64,000 bases of DNA from Novosphingobium beihaiense. GTDB taxonomy: Bacteria; Pseudomonadota; Alphaproteobacteria; Sphingomonadales; Sphingomonadaceae. The position numbers and the translations under genes were made by a program. Under the pieces are notes generated by a model that saw only the letters and a program-made list of their open reading frames with translations, did no database searches and had not been told where the DNA came from. This document shows positions 8,857 to 17,792 of this stretch, piece after piece (positions within the stretch are counted from its first letter, which is position 1; every line of letters starts with the position of its first letter). Where the stretch lies: NCBI RefSeq assembly GCF_022832375.1, contig NZ_JALHLG010000009.1:124001-188000 (forward strand). Reading direction: 5' to 3'.

Positions 8857-10266
8857 ATGGCAAGTGCAAAGGACGTCCTCAAGCAGATCAAGGACGAGGA
8901 GATCGAGTGGGTCGATCTTCGCTTCACCGACCCCAAGGGCAAGTGGCAGCACCTGACCATGGTCTCGTCGGTCCTGGGCGAAGACGAACTTGAGGACGGC
9001 CTCATGTTCGACGGTTCGTCGATCGAGGGCTGGAAGACCATCAACGAGTCGGACATGATCCTCAAGCCCGACCTCGACGCGGTCTATATCGATCCGTTCT
9101 CGGCCACCCCGATGCTGATCCTGTTCTGCGACATCGTCGAGCCTTCGACCGGTGAGCTCTACGCCCGCGACCCGCGCTCGACCGCCAAGCGCGCCGAGGC
9201 TTTCGTCAAGTCGGCCGGTTTCGGCGACACCGTGTTCGTCGGCCCGGAAGCCGAATTCTTCATGTTCGACGACGTGAAGTTCTACGACGAGTACGACGGC
9301 AACGGCTTCAAGCTCGACGACGTCGAACTGCCCGGCAACTCGGACAAGAGCTACGACACCGGCAACCTCGCCCACCGTCCGCGCGCCAAGGGCGGCTACT
9401 TCCCGGTCGCCCCGGTCGACAGCTGCACCGACATCCGCGGCGAAATGGTCTCGACCATGATCGAAATGGGCCTGCCCTGCGACAAGCACCACCACGAAGT
9501 GGCGGCTGCCCAGCACGAGCTCGGCCTGACCTTCGGCACGCTGACCACCACCGCCGACCGCATGCAGATCTACAAGTATGTCGTCATGATGGTCGCACAG
9601 GCCTACGGCAAGTCGGCCACGTTCATGCCGAAGCCGATCATGAAGGACAACGGCTCGGGCATGCACACCCACATCTCGGTGTGGAACGAAGGCGAGAACA
9701 CCTTCGCCGGTAACGGCTATGCCGGTCTGTCGGACACCTGCCTGTACTTCATCGGCGGCGTCATCAAGCACGCCAAGGCGCTGAACGCCTTCACCAACCC
9801 GACCACCAACAGCTACAAGCGCCTGGTCCCGGGTTACGAAGCGCCGGTGCTGCTGGCCTACTCGGCCCGCAACCGTTCGGCCTCCTGCCGTATCCCCTAC
9901 GGCGCGGGCACCAAGGCAAAGCGCGTGGAATTCCGCTTCCCCGACGCGATGGCCAACCCCTACCTGTGCTACTCCGCGCTGCTCATGGCCGGCCTCGACG
10001 GGATCAAGAACAAGATCCACCCGGGCGATGCCATGGACAAGAACCTCTACGATCTGCCGCCGGCCGAACTCGCCGAAGTGCCGACCGTCTGCGGTTCGCT
10101 GCGCGAAGCTCTGGAATCGCTGACCGCCGACCATGCCTTCCTGCTCGAAGGCGGCGTGTTCACCGAAGACCAGATCGAAGCCTACCTCGAACTGAAGTGG
10201 CCCGAAGTGCTGCGCTGGGAAACCACGCCGTCGGCCGTCGAGTTCGACATGTACTACAGCGCCTGA
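8857..10266 (+). CDS. glnA: Glutamine synthetase type I
   Basis: This 469-residue dodecameric enzyme makes glutamine from glutamate, ammonia and ATP. The beta-grasp N-terminus ([10 protein letters not shown]) and the catalytic C-terminus ([21 protein letters not shown]) are complete. The adenylylation Tyr lies in [11 protein letters not shown], near the family's usual position 397, so activity should be controlled by GlnE together with P-II. The start is preceded by GGAG at about 8841. It shares a regulatory region with glnB and ends at a rho-independent terminator. Confidence 0.98.
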   Translation: MASAKDVLKQIKDEEIEWVDLRFTDPKGKWQHLTMVSSVLGEDELEDGLMFDGSSIEGWKTINESDMILKPDLDAVYIDPFSATPMLILFCDIVEPSTGELYARDPRSTAKRAEAFVKSAGFGDTVFVGPEAEFFMFDDVKFYDEYDGNGFKLDDVELPGNSDKSYDTGNLAHRPRAKGGYFPVAPVDSCTDIRGEMVSTMIEMGLPCDKHHHEVAAAQHELGLTFGTLTTTADRMQIYKYVVMMVAQAYGKSATFMPKPIMKDNGSGMHTHISVWNEGENTFAGNGYAGLSDTCLYFIGGVIKHAKALNAFTNPTTNSYKRLVPGYEAPVLLAYSARNRSASCRIPYGAGTKAKRVEFRFPDAMANPYLCYSALLMAGLDGIKNKIHPGDAMDKNLYDLPPAELAEVPTVCGSLREALESLTADHAFLLEGGVFTEDQIEAYLELKWPEVLRWETTPSAVEFDMYYSA

Positions 10267-10301
10267 TCTTTCGATCGGGCGGCGAACCAGTTCGCCGAGT
10301 G

Positions 10302-10331
10302 GGGCGTCCGGAGCAATCCGGGCGCCCTTTT
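10302..10331 (+). terminator. Rho-independent terminator of glnA
   Basis: The ten-base arms GGGCGTCCGG and CCGGGCGCCC (one G-T pair) around a six-base AGCAAT loop are followed directly by TTTT. The structure begins 36 bases after the glnA stop. Confidence 0.85.
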
Positions 10332-10431
10332 CGCTGGAGGGCCGTGGCCGCATTCGCCACAAACCATTTTCCTACAGGCCCGCTTCCGGTTTACTTGAGT
10401 CGCCTTTTCCCGCCCGACACGGAGAAGGCCG

Positions 10432-11028
10432 ATGCTCGACCGCAAGCCGATTTTCGATGAAGTGCGCCGCATGCTGGGGCGCGGGTTCGATGACAGCGAG
10501 GTGGCCCGCCTCGACAGCGCGATAGACCATGCCGTGGGCGCCACGCCTCTTACCGCGCAGCCCGAACACCGGCTCGGCCCGGCGGGCAAGGCGCTGATCC
10601 GCAAATGGGAGGGCTGCGGCAAGTGCCGCGCCGACGGCCGCTTCGACGCCTATCCCGATCCCGGCAGCACCGACGGCGCGCCCTGGACTATCGGCTGGGG
10701 CTCCACCGGGCCGGACATAGCGAAAGGCACGGTCTGGACTCAGGCGGAATGCGATGCCCGCTTCGACCGCGATATCCAGCGCTATGCCGATGCGGTTTCC
10801 CGCGCGCTGGGCGATGCGCCCGCAACGCAAAACCAGTTCGATGCGCTCGTCTCGTTCCATTACAACACCGGCGCCATCGCCAAAGCCACGCTGACGAAGC
10901 TGCACTGCCAAGGCCGTTACGCCGAGGCGCAGAAGGAATTCGGCAAATGGATCTACAACGACGGCAAGCCGATGCCCGGCCTCAGGGACCGCCGCGCGGA
11001 AGAAGCTGAGCTGTATGGCAGGGAGTGA
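10432..11028 (+). CDS. GH24 (T4-type) lysozyme
   Basis: The 198-residue protein has an N-terminal extension of about 45 residues and then a phage-type lysozyme domain that cleaves the MurNAc-GlcNAc bond. The catalytic Glu lies in IRKWEG, and the Asp/Thr pair probably lies in AYPDPGST and PWTIGWGST. FDALVSFHYNTG and the LRDRRAEE motif near the C-terminus are typical of the family. There is no obvious signal peptide. Single chromosomal GH24 genes without other phage genes are frequent in sphingomonads, so I do not read this as a prophage. Copy 2 of the dispersed repeat starts nine bases after the stop. Confidence 0.88.
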   Translation: MLDRKPIFDEVRRMLGRGFDDSEVARLDSAIDHAVGATPLTAQPEHRLGPAGKALIRKWEGCGKCRADGRFDAYPDPGSTDGAPWTIGWGSTGPDIAKGTVWTQAECDARFDRDIQRYADAVSRALGDAPATQNQFDALVSFHYNTGAIAKATLTKLHCQGRYAEAQKEFGKWIYNDGKPMPGLRDRRAEEAELYGRE

Positions 11029-11036
11029 TGCGGCAA

Positions 11037-11164
11037 ATCCTCCCTGTCCCCATAGGGGATGGGGAGGGGGACCGCCCGCGCAGCGGGTGGTGGAGGGGGC
11101 TCAAAACCCCTCCGTCACGCACTTCGTGCGCGCCACCTCCCCATCGCTACGCGACAGGGAGGAG
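11037..11164. repeat. Dispersed inverted-repeat element, copy 2
   Basis: It has the same architecture as the element at 7427-7551: outer arms TCCTCCCTGTC / GACAGGGAGGA, inner arms GGATGGGGAGGG / CCTCCCCATCG, and an apex with CTCAAAACCCCTCCGTC. Relative to copy 1 the apex is in the opposite orientation. It lies between the lysozyme gene and the 3' end of dcd. Confidence 0.8.
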
Positions 11165-11227
11165 TGTGAATGCCCCGCTCATCCGGCAGCCTTATTGCCA
11201 GCCTTCACACCGGAACAGGCCGCAGCA

Positions 11228-11782
11228 TCACAACCGCGGCAGCGTCACGCCCTGCTGGCCCATGTACTTGCCCGCACGGTCGGCATAGCTCGTCTCGCAC
11301 GGTTCGTTGCCCTGCAGGAACAGGAACTGGCAGGCGCCCTCGTTAGCATAAATCTTCGCGGGCAGCGGCGTGGTGTTGGAGAATTCCAGCGTCACGTGCC
11401 CTTCCCAGCCCGGCTCCAGCGGGGTGACGTTCACGATAATGCCGCAGCGCGCATAAGTGCTCTTGCCAAGGCAGATCACCAGCACGTCCTTGGGCACGCG
11501 GAAATATTCGACCGTGCGGGCGAGCGCGAAGGAATTGGGCGGGATCACGCAGACGTCCGTCTCGCGATCGACGAAGGAATTGGCCGCGAAATCCTTGGGA
11601 TCGACCACCGCTGAATCGACATTGGTGAAGATCTTGAACTCGGGCGCCACCCGCGCGTCGTAGCCGTAGGAGGACAGGCCGTAGGAAATGCACCCGTCGC
11701 GGCGCTGGGCCTCCACGAACGGTTCGATCATGCCATTTTCCAGCGCTTGGCTGCGGATCCACTTGTCGCTCAGAATCGCCAT
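11228..11782 (-). CDS. dcd: dCTP deaminase
   Basis: This 184-residue homotrimeric enzyme deaminates dCTP to dUTP for thymidylate synthesis. Conserved features are the [15 protein letters not shown] segment, the nucleotide-binding and catalytic [18 protein letters not shown] run, and the C-terminal [22 protein letters not shown]. The frame extends upstream to 11839, but [13 protein letters not shown] at 11782 is the natural N-terminus of alphaproteobacterial Dcd, so I used that ATG. Confidence 0.95.
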   Translation of the reverse strand: MAILSDKWIRSQALENGMIEPFVEAQRRDGCISYGLSSYGYDARVAPEFKIFTNVDSAVVDPKDFAANSFVDRETDVCVIPPNSFALARTVEYFRVPKDVLVICLGKSTYARCGIIVNVTPLEPGWEGHVTLEFSNTTPLPAKIYANEGACQFLFLQGNEPCETSYADRAGKYMGQQGVTLPRL

Positions 11783-11867
11783 GACCGGGTGATTGCCGAA
11801 GCCCCCCGCCGGAGCAAGAGACAGGCGGAAATTGTCCACCAGCCCGCTCCAGCAGGGGAGATATTCC

Positions 11868-12686
11868 TCAGTCCGCGCCTTTCACCAGCAGGCGCCCGTA
11901 GAGCGGCTGGATCGGCCGTGCATTGTCGCCCATGATCGCATGAAGCGCCGCGATCTGGCCCGCGCTGGCCGTGGCATGGTGGGTCGCGACATGCCAGCGC
12001 ACGCCCTCGGTGCACGGCGGCGTAGTCAACGATCCCTCGTAGCGGAACACGGCGAGATTATCCGGCAGCAGCCTGGCCGGATCGAACGTGACGTGCGGCA
12101 CCTCATGCGCGCCCGTCTCGGTGCGGGGCGCGGCCTTGATCAGCTTTTCCAGCTCCGGATTGACCGCACCTTCCTCGAACAGCACGCCCAGCACTGCGTA
12201 GTTCCCGGCATAGTCCACATGCACGAAGTGGGCGACCATCGGATAGGGAATGCCGTAGACGGTCGCTTCGGACGGCGTGTGGAAATGCACCTGCAGCAGC
12301 TTGTAACGCGCGATCCCGCTGCTCAGCACCGAGCCTTCGGGGATATTGGCCTGCACCGTATGCCCGTTGTTGAGGATCGTAAGCGCCCCGGGGCGGTAAT
12401 CCGCGCGCACCTTGAAGGTACCGATTTCGGCTGCCACGCCCAGATCGATGGGCGATTGCATATGCCCGGACTTGCAGGCGCTGAACGCGGGCGAGAGATC
12501 GCCCCAATGCTCCGGCCCTCCGGTGCTGCCGCCGTAGGACCAATGCGGTCCATGCACTGCAACCGGCGCGGCCGCATGCTGCACGCTCGCGGTTTCATGC
12601 CCCGGACCGTGGCCGGATTCGGCGAATGCTCCCGGTGCCAGCACGGCAACCCCGAGAGCAGCGGCAAGCTTCACTCTGACAGTCAT
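11868..12686 (-). CDS. Periplasmic alpha-carbonic anhydrase
   Basis: This 272-residue zinc enzyme interconverts CO2 and bicarbonate, probably in the periplasm. The start at 12686 gives a clear signal peptide ([20 protein letters not shown], cleavage after AFA). The three zinc histidines lie in QVHFHTPSE (two) and [10 protein letters not shown]. The [18 protein letters not shown] block is the family signature near the active site. A strong AGGGGGG ribosome-binding site precedes this ATG; the longer frame to 12728 would lose the signal peptide. About 135 bases separate it from the next gene, consistent with its own promoter. Confidence 0.94.
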   Translation of the reverse strand: MTVRVKLAAALGVAVLAPGAFAESGHGPGHETASVQHAAAPVAVHGPHWSYGGSTGGPEHWGDLSPAFSACKSGHMQSPIDLGVAAEIGTFKVRADYRPGALTILNNGHTVQANIPEGSVLSSGIARYKLLQVHFHTPSEATVYGIPYPMVAHFVHVDYAGNYAVLGVLFEEGAVNPELEKLIKAAPRTETGAHEVPHVTFDPARLLPDNLAVFRYEGSLTTPPCTEGVRWHVATHHATASAGQIAALHAIMGDNARPIQPLYGRLLVKGAD

Positions 12687-12822
12687 GGCAAAAAGCCCCC
12701 CTCTTCCCATGGGGGCCTGTCTAGACACGAACGCGCTAAGCCCTTGGCAACCACGCCCTCCGGACGATTGACTAGAGGCCTTTCAACCGGCGAAAACCAA
12801 GCCCGGCGCGCGCCTTTGGCGG

Positions 12823-13989
12823 CTAGAGGAAATCTTCCAGCGTGAGCGTCACTTCGCGGACGGCGCCATCCGTTTGCAAACGCAGCGGAACCCGGCTTCC
12901 CGCCGGTCCCTGAAAACGCTCGATCAGGTCACCGAAGTCCGCATCCAGAATGCGGTCTCCGGCCTTTATGCCCGCCTGTGCGGCGGGGCTCCCCGCACCG
13001 ACGACCTCCGCGATGAGCCCGCCATGCTCCCGGCCGATCCAGATCCCCGCGCGGTTGTAGCGGTTCAGGTGCGTCGCGGCGGGAAGCGCATTGCGGCGCA
13101 AGTAGAGTTCGTCCTTGGCGGCATGGGTGGCCATGTTGAACAGCCGCAGCACCGGCAGGCCGATGATGCCGTTGTGAAACGTGCTCCACTGCACATCCTC
13201 GACAAGGGAAACCGGAACGTCTTTCAGAACCGTTCCCGCCAGAGTGACATCGGTGCGGATCAGCCGCCCCTTTCCGCCCGGGGCAGTTGGCGTCCAGCGC
13301 TGCGAATCCCACTTCCACAGGCCCGCCGCTTCGGCCGCCTTGCGATAGATCCTCAGCGCGGAGGGCATGCCGGTATCGAGCCCCAGCCGCAGGCTTGTGC
13401 CCCCCAGCACGGCATCGGCAAACAGGAACGACGACCCGTTGCGGTTGCCGCTTTTGACGAGCGCCTTGTCATAGCGGGTCCAGCCTGTGCGGTCGGGCGT
13501 TTCGTCTTGGTATATCCGCCATATCTGGTTCTCGTAATCGAGTTCACCCGTCACCGAACTCAGCACCCCGGCGGCAAGCGATCCGCGCACGCCTTCGCCA
13601 AACCCGAAATTCTTGACCCCGGCAAAAACCGCCGAAGGCTGACGGACCTTGCCGCCGAAAATGAGATCCCGCACTTCGTATATCGGGAAAACCTTGGTGC
13701 CGATGCTGAGCGACAACCGCGAACCGCCGACGCGCTTGAGTTTCAGCGCCTCGACCAGTTTCATGTCGATCAGCCCCACCGTGCCGCCGGTATCGAACAC
13801 GAAAGGAAACGGCCCCTCCCCGTCCGCCATGCAGGAGACCAGGACGCGGCCTGGTGTGAGATGAATGGGAATGTCGATCGTCCCGCCCGCCCCGGAAACG
13901 GCCCATGCGGCTTGCGGCGGCACCAGTCCCGCCAGGGCCGCCCCGCCCGCACAGGAAACGAAAGTGCGGCGATCGATCGGCATAGGCAT
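12823..13989 (-). CDS. Tat-exported aspartyl-protease-like protein with C-terminal PDZ
   Basis: The 388-residue protein starts with a twin-arginine signal (DRRTFVSCAGGAALAG, ending near AWA). The N-terminal half resembles a retropepsin-like fold: FVFDTGGTVGLID near residue 65 and a second DTG in RLGLDTGMPSALR near residue 203. The C-terminal 90 residues form a PDZ domain (AEVVGAGSPAAQAGIKAGDR). This pairing occurs in a family of uncharacterised bacterial exported proteins, presumably periplasmic proteases. The second site lacks the Gly-Ser/Thr continuation usual in active pepsins, so activity is uncertain. It is divergent from wecB. Confidence 0.85.
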   Translation of the reverse strand: MPMPIDRRTFVSCAGGAALAGLVPPQAAWAVSGAGGTIDIPIHLTPGRVLVSCMADGEGPFPFVFDTGGTVGLIDMKLVEALKLKRVGGSRLSLSIGTKVFPIYEVRDLIFGGKVRQPSAVFAGVKNFGFGEGVRGSLAAGVLSSVTGELDYENQIWRIYQDETPDRTGWTRYDKALVKSGNRNGSSFLFADAVLGGTSLRLGLDTGMPSALRIYRKAAEAAGLWKWDSQRWTPTAPGGKGRLIRTDVTLAGTVLKDVPVSLVEDVQWSTFHNGIIGLPVLRLFNMATHAAKDELYLRRNALPAATHLNRYNRAGIWIGREHGGLIAEVVGAGSPAAQAGIKAGDRILDADFGDLIERFQGPAGSRVPLRLQTDGAVREVTLTLEDFL

Positions 13990-14109
13990 TCTCCAACGCG
14001 CTTGCAGAGCAGCTTTAATACAGCAGCTTACGCCCCGATGAAATGGATAACCTGTCCGAATCGCGCCGCTTTATTTCAAGTTTAACTTCCGCTTGGTAGT
14101 TAGCCGCCC

Positions 14110-15243
14110 ATGACCAGCCCTGCCCGTATTCTCGTCGTCTTCGGCACGCGTCCCGAAGCGATCAAGCTTTTCCCCGTCGTCCACGCGCTGAAAGCCGATC
14201 CGCGCTTCGAATGCGTGGTCTGCGTCTCCGCGCAGCACCGGCAGATGCTCGATCAGGTGCTGGAGATTGCCGGGATCGTGCCCGATCACGATCTGGACGT
14301 GATGCAGCCGGACCAGACGCTCGACGCGCTGACCGCGAACCTGCTCACCGGCCTCGGCAAAGTCATGGACGCAGTGCAGCCGGATCGCGTGATCGTGCAG
14401 GGTGATACCGCCACCGCCATGACCGGGGCGCTCGCAGCCTATTACCGCAAGGTGCCGGTCGATCATGTCGAGGCGGGCCTGCGCAGCTACAATATCTATC
14501 ATCCCTGGCCCGAAGAGGTGAACCGCAAGATCATCGGCGCCATGGCCAGCCTGCACTTCGCCCCCACCGCGACGAGCGAGGCTGCGCTGCTGAAGGAAGC
14601 CGTCGATCCCGCGCGCGTCCACGTCACCGGCAATACGGTGATCGATGCGCTGCACTGGGTTTCGGACAAGATCGAACGCGAGCCCGCCCTCGCCTCTGGC
14701 CTCGCCGAACTGGAAGCGAAGTTCGCGGGCAAGCGCATCATCGGCGTCACCAGCCACCGGCGCGAGAACTTCGGTGAGGGCATGGAACAGATCGCACAGG
14801 CTATTCGCGAAATCGCCGCGCGGCCCGATACGGCGGTGATCTTCCCCGTCCACCTCAATCCCAACGTGCGCACCGTGATGAACGAGCGCCTCTCCGGCCT
14901 CGGCAATGTCGCGCTGATCGAGCCGCTCGACTATCCGCACTTCGCGCGGCTGCTCAACATCGCCGAAATCATGCTGACCGACAGCGGCGGCGTGCAGGAG
15001 GAAGCGCCTGCGCTCGGCAAGCCGGTGCTGGTCATGCGCGAGACCACCGAACGGCCCGAAGGCGTGGAGGCGGGAACCGCGAAACTCGTCGGAACCACGG
15101 CGGCCACGATCGTTACCGAAATATCAACCTTGCTCGACGATACCACGGCTTACGAAGCCATGGCGCGCGCCCACAATCCCTTCGGAGACGGGCAGTCCTC
15201 GCGCCGAATCGTGGAGCTGCTCGCGAATGAAATCGGACAATAA
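14110..15243 (+). CDS. wecB: UDP-N-acetylglucosamine 2-epimerase
   Basis: The 377-residue non-hydrolysing epimerase makes UDP-ManNAc from UDP-GlcNAc. Family motifs are VFGTRPEAIKLFPVV at the N-terminus, VDHVEAGLRSYNIYHPWPEE, TSHRRENFGEG and LTDSGGVQEEAPALGKPVLV. Its 3' end overlaps the wecC start by 17 bases, so the two are co-translated and together make UDP-ManNAcA for a surface polysaccharide. No glycosyltransferases or polymer export genes lie next to them here. Confidence 0.96.
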   Translation: MTSPARILVVFGTRPEAIKLFPVVHALKADPRFECVVCVSAQHRQMLDQVLEIAGIVPDHDLDVMQPDQTLDALTANLLTGLGKVMDAVQPDRVIVQGDTATAMTGALAAYYRKVPVDHVEAGLRSYNIYHPWPEEVNRKIIGAMASLHFAPTATSEAALLKEAVDPARVHVTGNTVIDALHWVSDKIEREPALASGLAELEAKFAGKRIIGVTSHRRENFGEGMEQIAQAIREIAARPDTAVIFPVHLNPNVRTVMNERLSGLGNVALIEPLDYPHFARLLNIAEIMLTDSGGVQEEAPALGKPVLVMRETTERPEGVEAGTAKLVGTTAATIVTEISTLLDDTTAYEAMARAHNPFGDGQSSRRIVELLANEIGQ

Positions 15244-16528
15244 ACCATCGGTCTGCGTCGTCGGCCTCGGCTATATCGGACTTCCCACCGCCGCCGTGAT
15301 CGCGCGCGCCGGGTGCAAGGTGCTCGGCCTCGACGTCTCGCAGAAGGTGGTGGACACCATCAACCGCGGCGAGATCCATATCGAGGAAGTCGATCTGGAC
15401 GGACTCGTCCACGGCGTCGTCTCGCGCGGGCTGCTCTCCGCGTCCACCGAAGTCACGCCCGCCGATGTCTTCGTGATCGCGGTGCCCACGCCTTTCGACA
15501 AGAACCACGCGCCGGACATTTCCTATGTGCTCGCCGCCGGGCGCACCATTGCGCCGGTGCTCAAGCAGGGCGACGTGGTGATCCTCGAATCGACATCCCC
15601 GGTCGGCACCACCGAACAGTTGCGCGACATGATCGCCGAGATGCGGCCTGACCTGAAAGTGCCCGGCGTGACCGGCGAAATTCCCGACATTTCCATCGCC
15701 TATTGCCCCGAGCGGGTGCTGCCCGGGCGCATTCTGGAAGAGCTCACTAACAACGACCGCTCGATCGGCGGCGTCACCCCGCGCTGCGCGCGCAAGGCGC
15801 TGGCCTTCTACAAGCGCTTCGTGCGCGGTGAGTGCGTGACCACCGATGCCCGCAGCGCGGAAATGACCAAGCTGGTCGAGAACGCCTATCGCGACGTCAA
15901 CATCGCTTTCGCCAACGAACTGTCCATCGTCTCCGACAAGATGGGCCTCGACGTGTGGGAAGTGATCCGCCTCGCCAACCGCCACCCCCGCGTGAACATT
16001 CTTTCGCCGGGCCCCGGCGTGGGCGGCCACTGCATCGCGGTGGACCCCTGGTTCATCGTCCACGGCGCGCCTGAGGAAACCCCGCTGATCCGCACCGCGC
16101 GCGGGGTGAACGATCACAAGATGCACCACGTGATCGCCAAGGCCGAAGCGCTGGTGGAAGCGCATCCGGAAGCGAAAGTCGCCTGCCTCGGCCTCGCCTT
16201 CAAGGCCAATATCGACGATTTCCGCGAGAGCCCGGCGCGCTTCGTCACCAGCCGCCTCGCCCGCAAGTTCGGCAGCCGCATCCACGTGGTGGAACCCTAT
16301 GCCGCCGAGCTGCCGATCGAATTCACGGATACCGGCGCCGTGCAGATCGACATCGACGATGCGCTGGAGACCTGCGAAATCCTGATCGTGCTGGTCGATC
16401 ACGACGTGTTCCGCGTGGTCCCGCTGGCCGAACGCGCGGACAAGCTGGTCTACGACACCCGCGGCATCTGGCCCGACCAGCCCCGCGTCGTGCGCGAGGA
16501 AGAGGCGCGGCTGAAACTGGTGGGGTGA
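15227..16528 (+). CDS. wecC: UDP-N-acetyl-D-mannosamine dehydrogenase
   Basis: This 433-residue NAD-dependent four-electron dehydrogenase oxidises UDP-ManNAc to UDP-ManNAcA. The N-terminal Rossmann motif is GLGYIGLPTAAV, the catalytic Cys lies in GPGVGGHCIAVDPWF, and the C-terminal UDP-binding domain includes GLAFKANIDDFRESPA. Length and order fit the UDP-glucose/GDP-mannose dehydrogenase family. The gene starts inside the end of wecB. The third dispersed repeat copy begins 12 bases after its stop. Confidence 0.96.
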   Translation: MKSDNKPSVCVVGLGYIGLPTAAVIARAGCKVLGLDVSQKVVDTINRGEIHIEEVDLDGLVHGVVSRGLLSASTEVTPADVFVIAVPTPFDKNHAPDISYVLAAGRTIAPVLKQGDVVILESTSPVGTTEQLRDMIAEMRPDLKVPGVTGEIPDISIAYCPERVLPGRILEELTNNDRSIGGVTPRCARKALAFYKRFVRGECVTTDARSAEMTKLVENAYRDVNIAFANELSIVSDKMGLDVWEVIRLANRHPRVNILSPGPGVGGHCIAVDPWFIVHGAPEETPLIRTARGVNDHKMHHVIAKAEALVEAHPEAKVACLGLAFKANIDDFRESPARFVTSRLARKFGSRIHVVEPYAAELPIEFTDTGAVQIDIDDALETCEILIVLVDHDVFRVVPLAERADKLVYDTRGIWPDQPRVVREEEARLKLVG

Positions 16529-16540
16529 ATGGCCCCAGCA

Positions 16541-16760
16541 TTCCTCCCTGTCGCCCTTCGGCTGGCTGGCAAGCCAGCCGCTCAGGATAAACTGCCCCTT
16601 TGGGCAGCGATGGGGAGGTGGCGCGCACGAAGTGCGTGACGGAGGGGTTTCCCCCCTCCACCACCAGCTGCCTTTTGGGCAGTTTACCCTGAGCGGCCGG
16701 CCTGACGGTCAGCCGAAGGGCGGGCGGTCCCCCTCCCCATCGCTTCGCGACAGGGAGGAG
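16541..16760. repeat. Dispersed inverted-repeat element, expanded copy 3
   Basis: The outer arms (TCCTCCCTGTCGC / GCGACAGGGAGGA) and the core (CGATGGGGAGGTGGCGCGCA, ACGGAGGGGTTT) match copies 1 and 2. Both arms carry an additional segment of about 55 bases. The left-arm insert runs through CCCTTCGGCTGGCTGG and CGCTCAGGATAAACTGCCC; the right arm holds its reverse complement, GGGCAGTTTACCCTGAGCG and CAGCCGAAGGG. The long hairpin is therefore preserved. The rest of 16761-16959 holds no recognisable gene and is presumably the upstream region of the CHAP gene. Confidence 0.8.
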
Positions 16761-16959
16761 TGGCAGGTTCCGGACGGAAAATCCGGACAGGCCCGGCCCG
16801 AAAACGCACGGGGATTCGAAATCCCAGGAACCCCATCCGTCTGCCGCGCGTTATCCTCTTAATATCGCTGCCGAATACGCGATGAACCGTTCGGAACGGG
16901 CGGCAGTCAGCCTGCGCCTTCGCTATGGCTGCAAGCAATTGCCGCTATAACCGCTGGCG

Positions 16960-17472
16960 ATGAAACTGCTGCCCGCCGCACTCGCCGCCTTCGCCATCCT
17001 GACTGCAACGCCCGCCATGGCCCGGCCGCTCCAGTGCGTGCCTTATGCCAGAGCGCACTCGGACATCGATCTGCATGGCAACGCCGCTACCTGGTGGGCC
17101 AAGGCGCAAGGGCTCTATGGCCGGGGCAACACGCCCGTCGCCGGGTCGGTGCTGGTGTTCAAGGCGACCGGCGCCATGCCGCTGGGCCATGTCGCGGTGG
17201 TGGACAGGATCGTGGACGGCCGCCACGTCATTCTCAATCACGCCAACTGGTCGCGCCCGGGCCTGATCGAGACTTCGGCCATGGCCGAAGACGTGTCCGC
17301 CGACGGCGACTGGAGCAGCGTGCGCGTGTGGTATGCCGGTTCGCGGTCGCTGGGCGTGCGCGAAAACCCCACGTTCGGCTTCATCTATGGCCCGCAGGAG
17401 CAAGTGGCGGACGAAACCGCCACGCACGACCAGTTCGACGCCGCCTTTTCCGCCTTGCCCTCGGCAGGTTGA
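16960..17472 (+). CDS. Exported CHAP-domain protein
   Basis: The 170-residue protein has a cleavable signal ([21 protein letters not shown]) and a short CHAP amidohydrolase/peptidase domain. The catalytic Cys lies in [10 protein letters not shown] (residue 26), the His in [10 protein letters not shown], and NHANWSRPG is the usual distal motif. Such proteins cleave peptidoglycan cross-links or stem peptides in the periplasm. The domain fills almost the whole mature protein, and no separate cell-wall-binding domain is present. Confidence 0.88.
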   Translation: MKLLPAALAAFAILTATPAMARPLQCVPYARAHSDIDLHGNAATWWAKAQGLYGRGNTPVAGSVLVFKATGAMPLGHVAVVDRIVDGRHVILNHANWSRPGLIETSAMAEDVSADGDWSSVRVWYAGSRSLGVRENPTFGFIYGPQEQVADETATHDQFDAAFSALPSAG

Positions 17473-17552
17473 ACCGGCGGACAGGCAGGCCTGCACATGA
17501 ACCCGCGATAGCGGCTGGAAATGCCTTTCGCCTCCTGCTAATTCACCGCCTC

Positions 17553-17750
17553 ATGATGAACCCGCCCGAAACCGTCTACACCGATTCCCACCGCGTCTGC
17601 TGCGACGGCGCTACCGACATCCGCGCCGGCGCGGCGCTCGGCCATCCGCGCGTCTGGCTGGAGATCGACGAGAAGGGCTATGTCGAATGCGGCTATTGCG
17701 ACCGCCGCTTCGTGCTCAAGGGCGGCCCGGCGGATCAGCAGGCGGCGTAA
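17553..17750 (+). CDS. zf-CHCC zinc-finger protein
   Basis: A 65-residue protein starting [19 protein letters not shown] and containing C-C-(H)-C-x2-C spacing ([24 protein letters not shown]). This is the zf-CHCC family, related to the C-terminal zinc site of the NDUFS6 subunit of complex I. Alphaproteobacteria commonly encode it as a free-standing small protein. It lies in a frame that begins much earlier as a shadow of the CHAP gene; only the part from 17553 looks real. It ends 42 bases before tldD. Confidence 0.88.
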   Translation: MMNPPETVYTDSHRVCCDGATDIRAGAALGHPRVWLEIDEKGYVECGYCDRRFVLKGGPADQQAA

Positions 17751-17792
17751 ACGGCCGTTCCAATTCCCGCTGCGCGCCCTATATCAGGGGGC

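Noticed and set aside
10432..11028. GH24 lysozyme as sign of a prophage
   Set aside because: No holin, terminase, capsid, tail or phage integrase gene is nearby; flanking genes are core metabolism.
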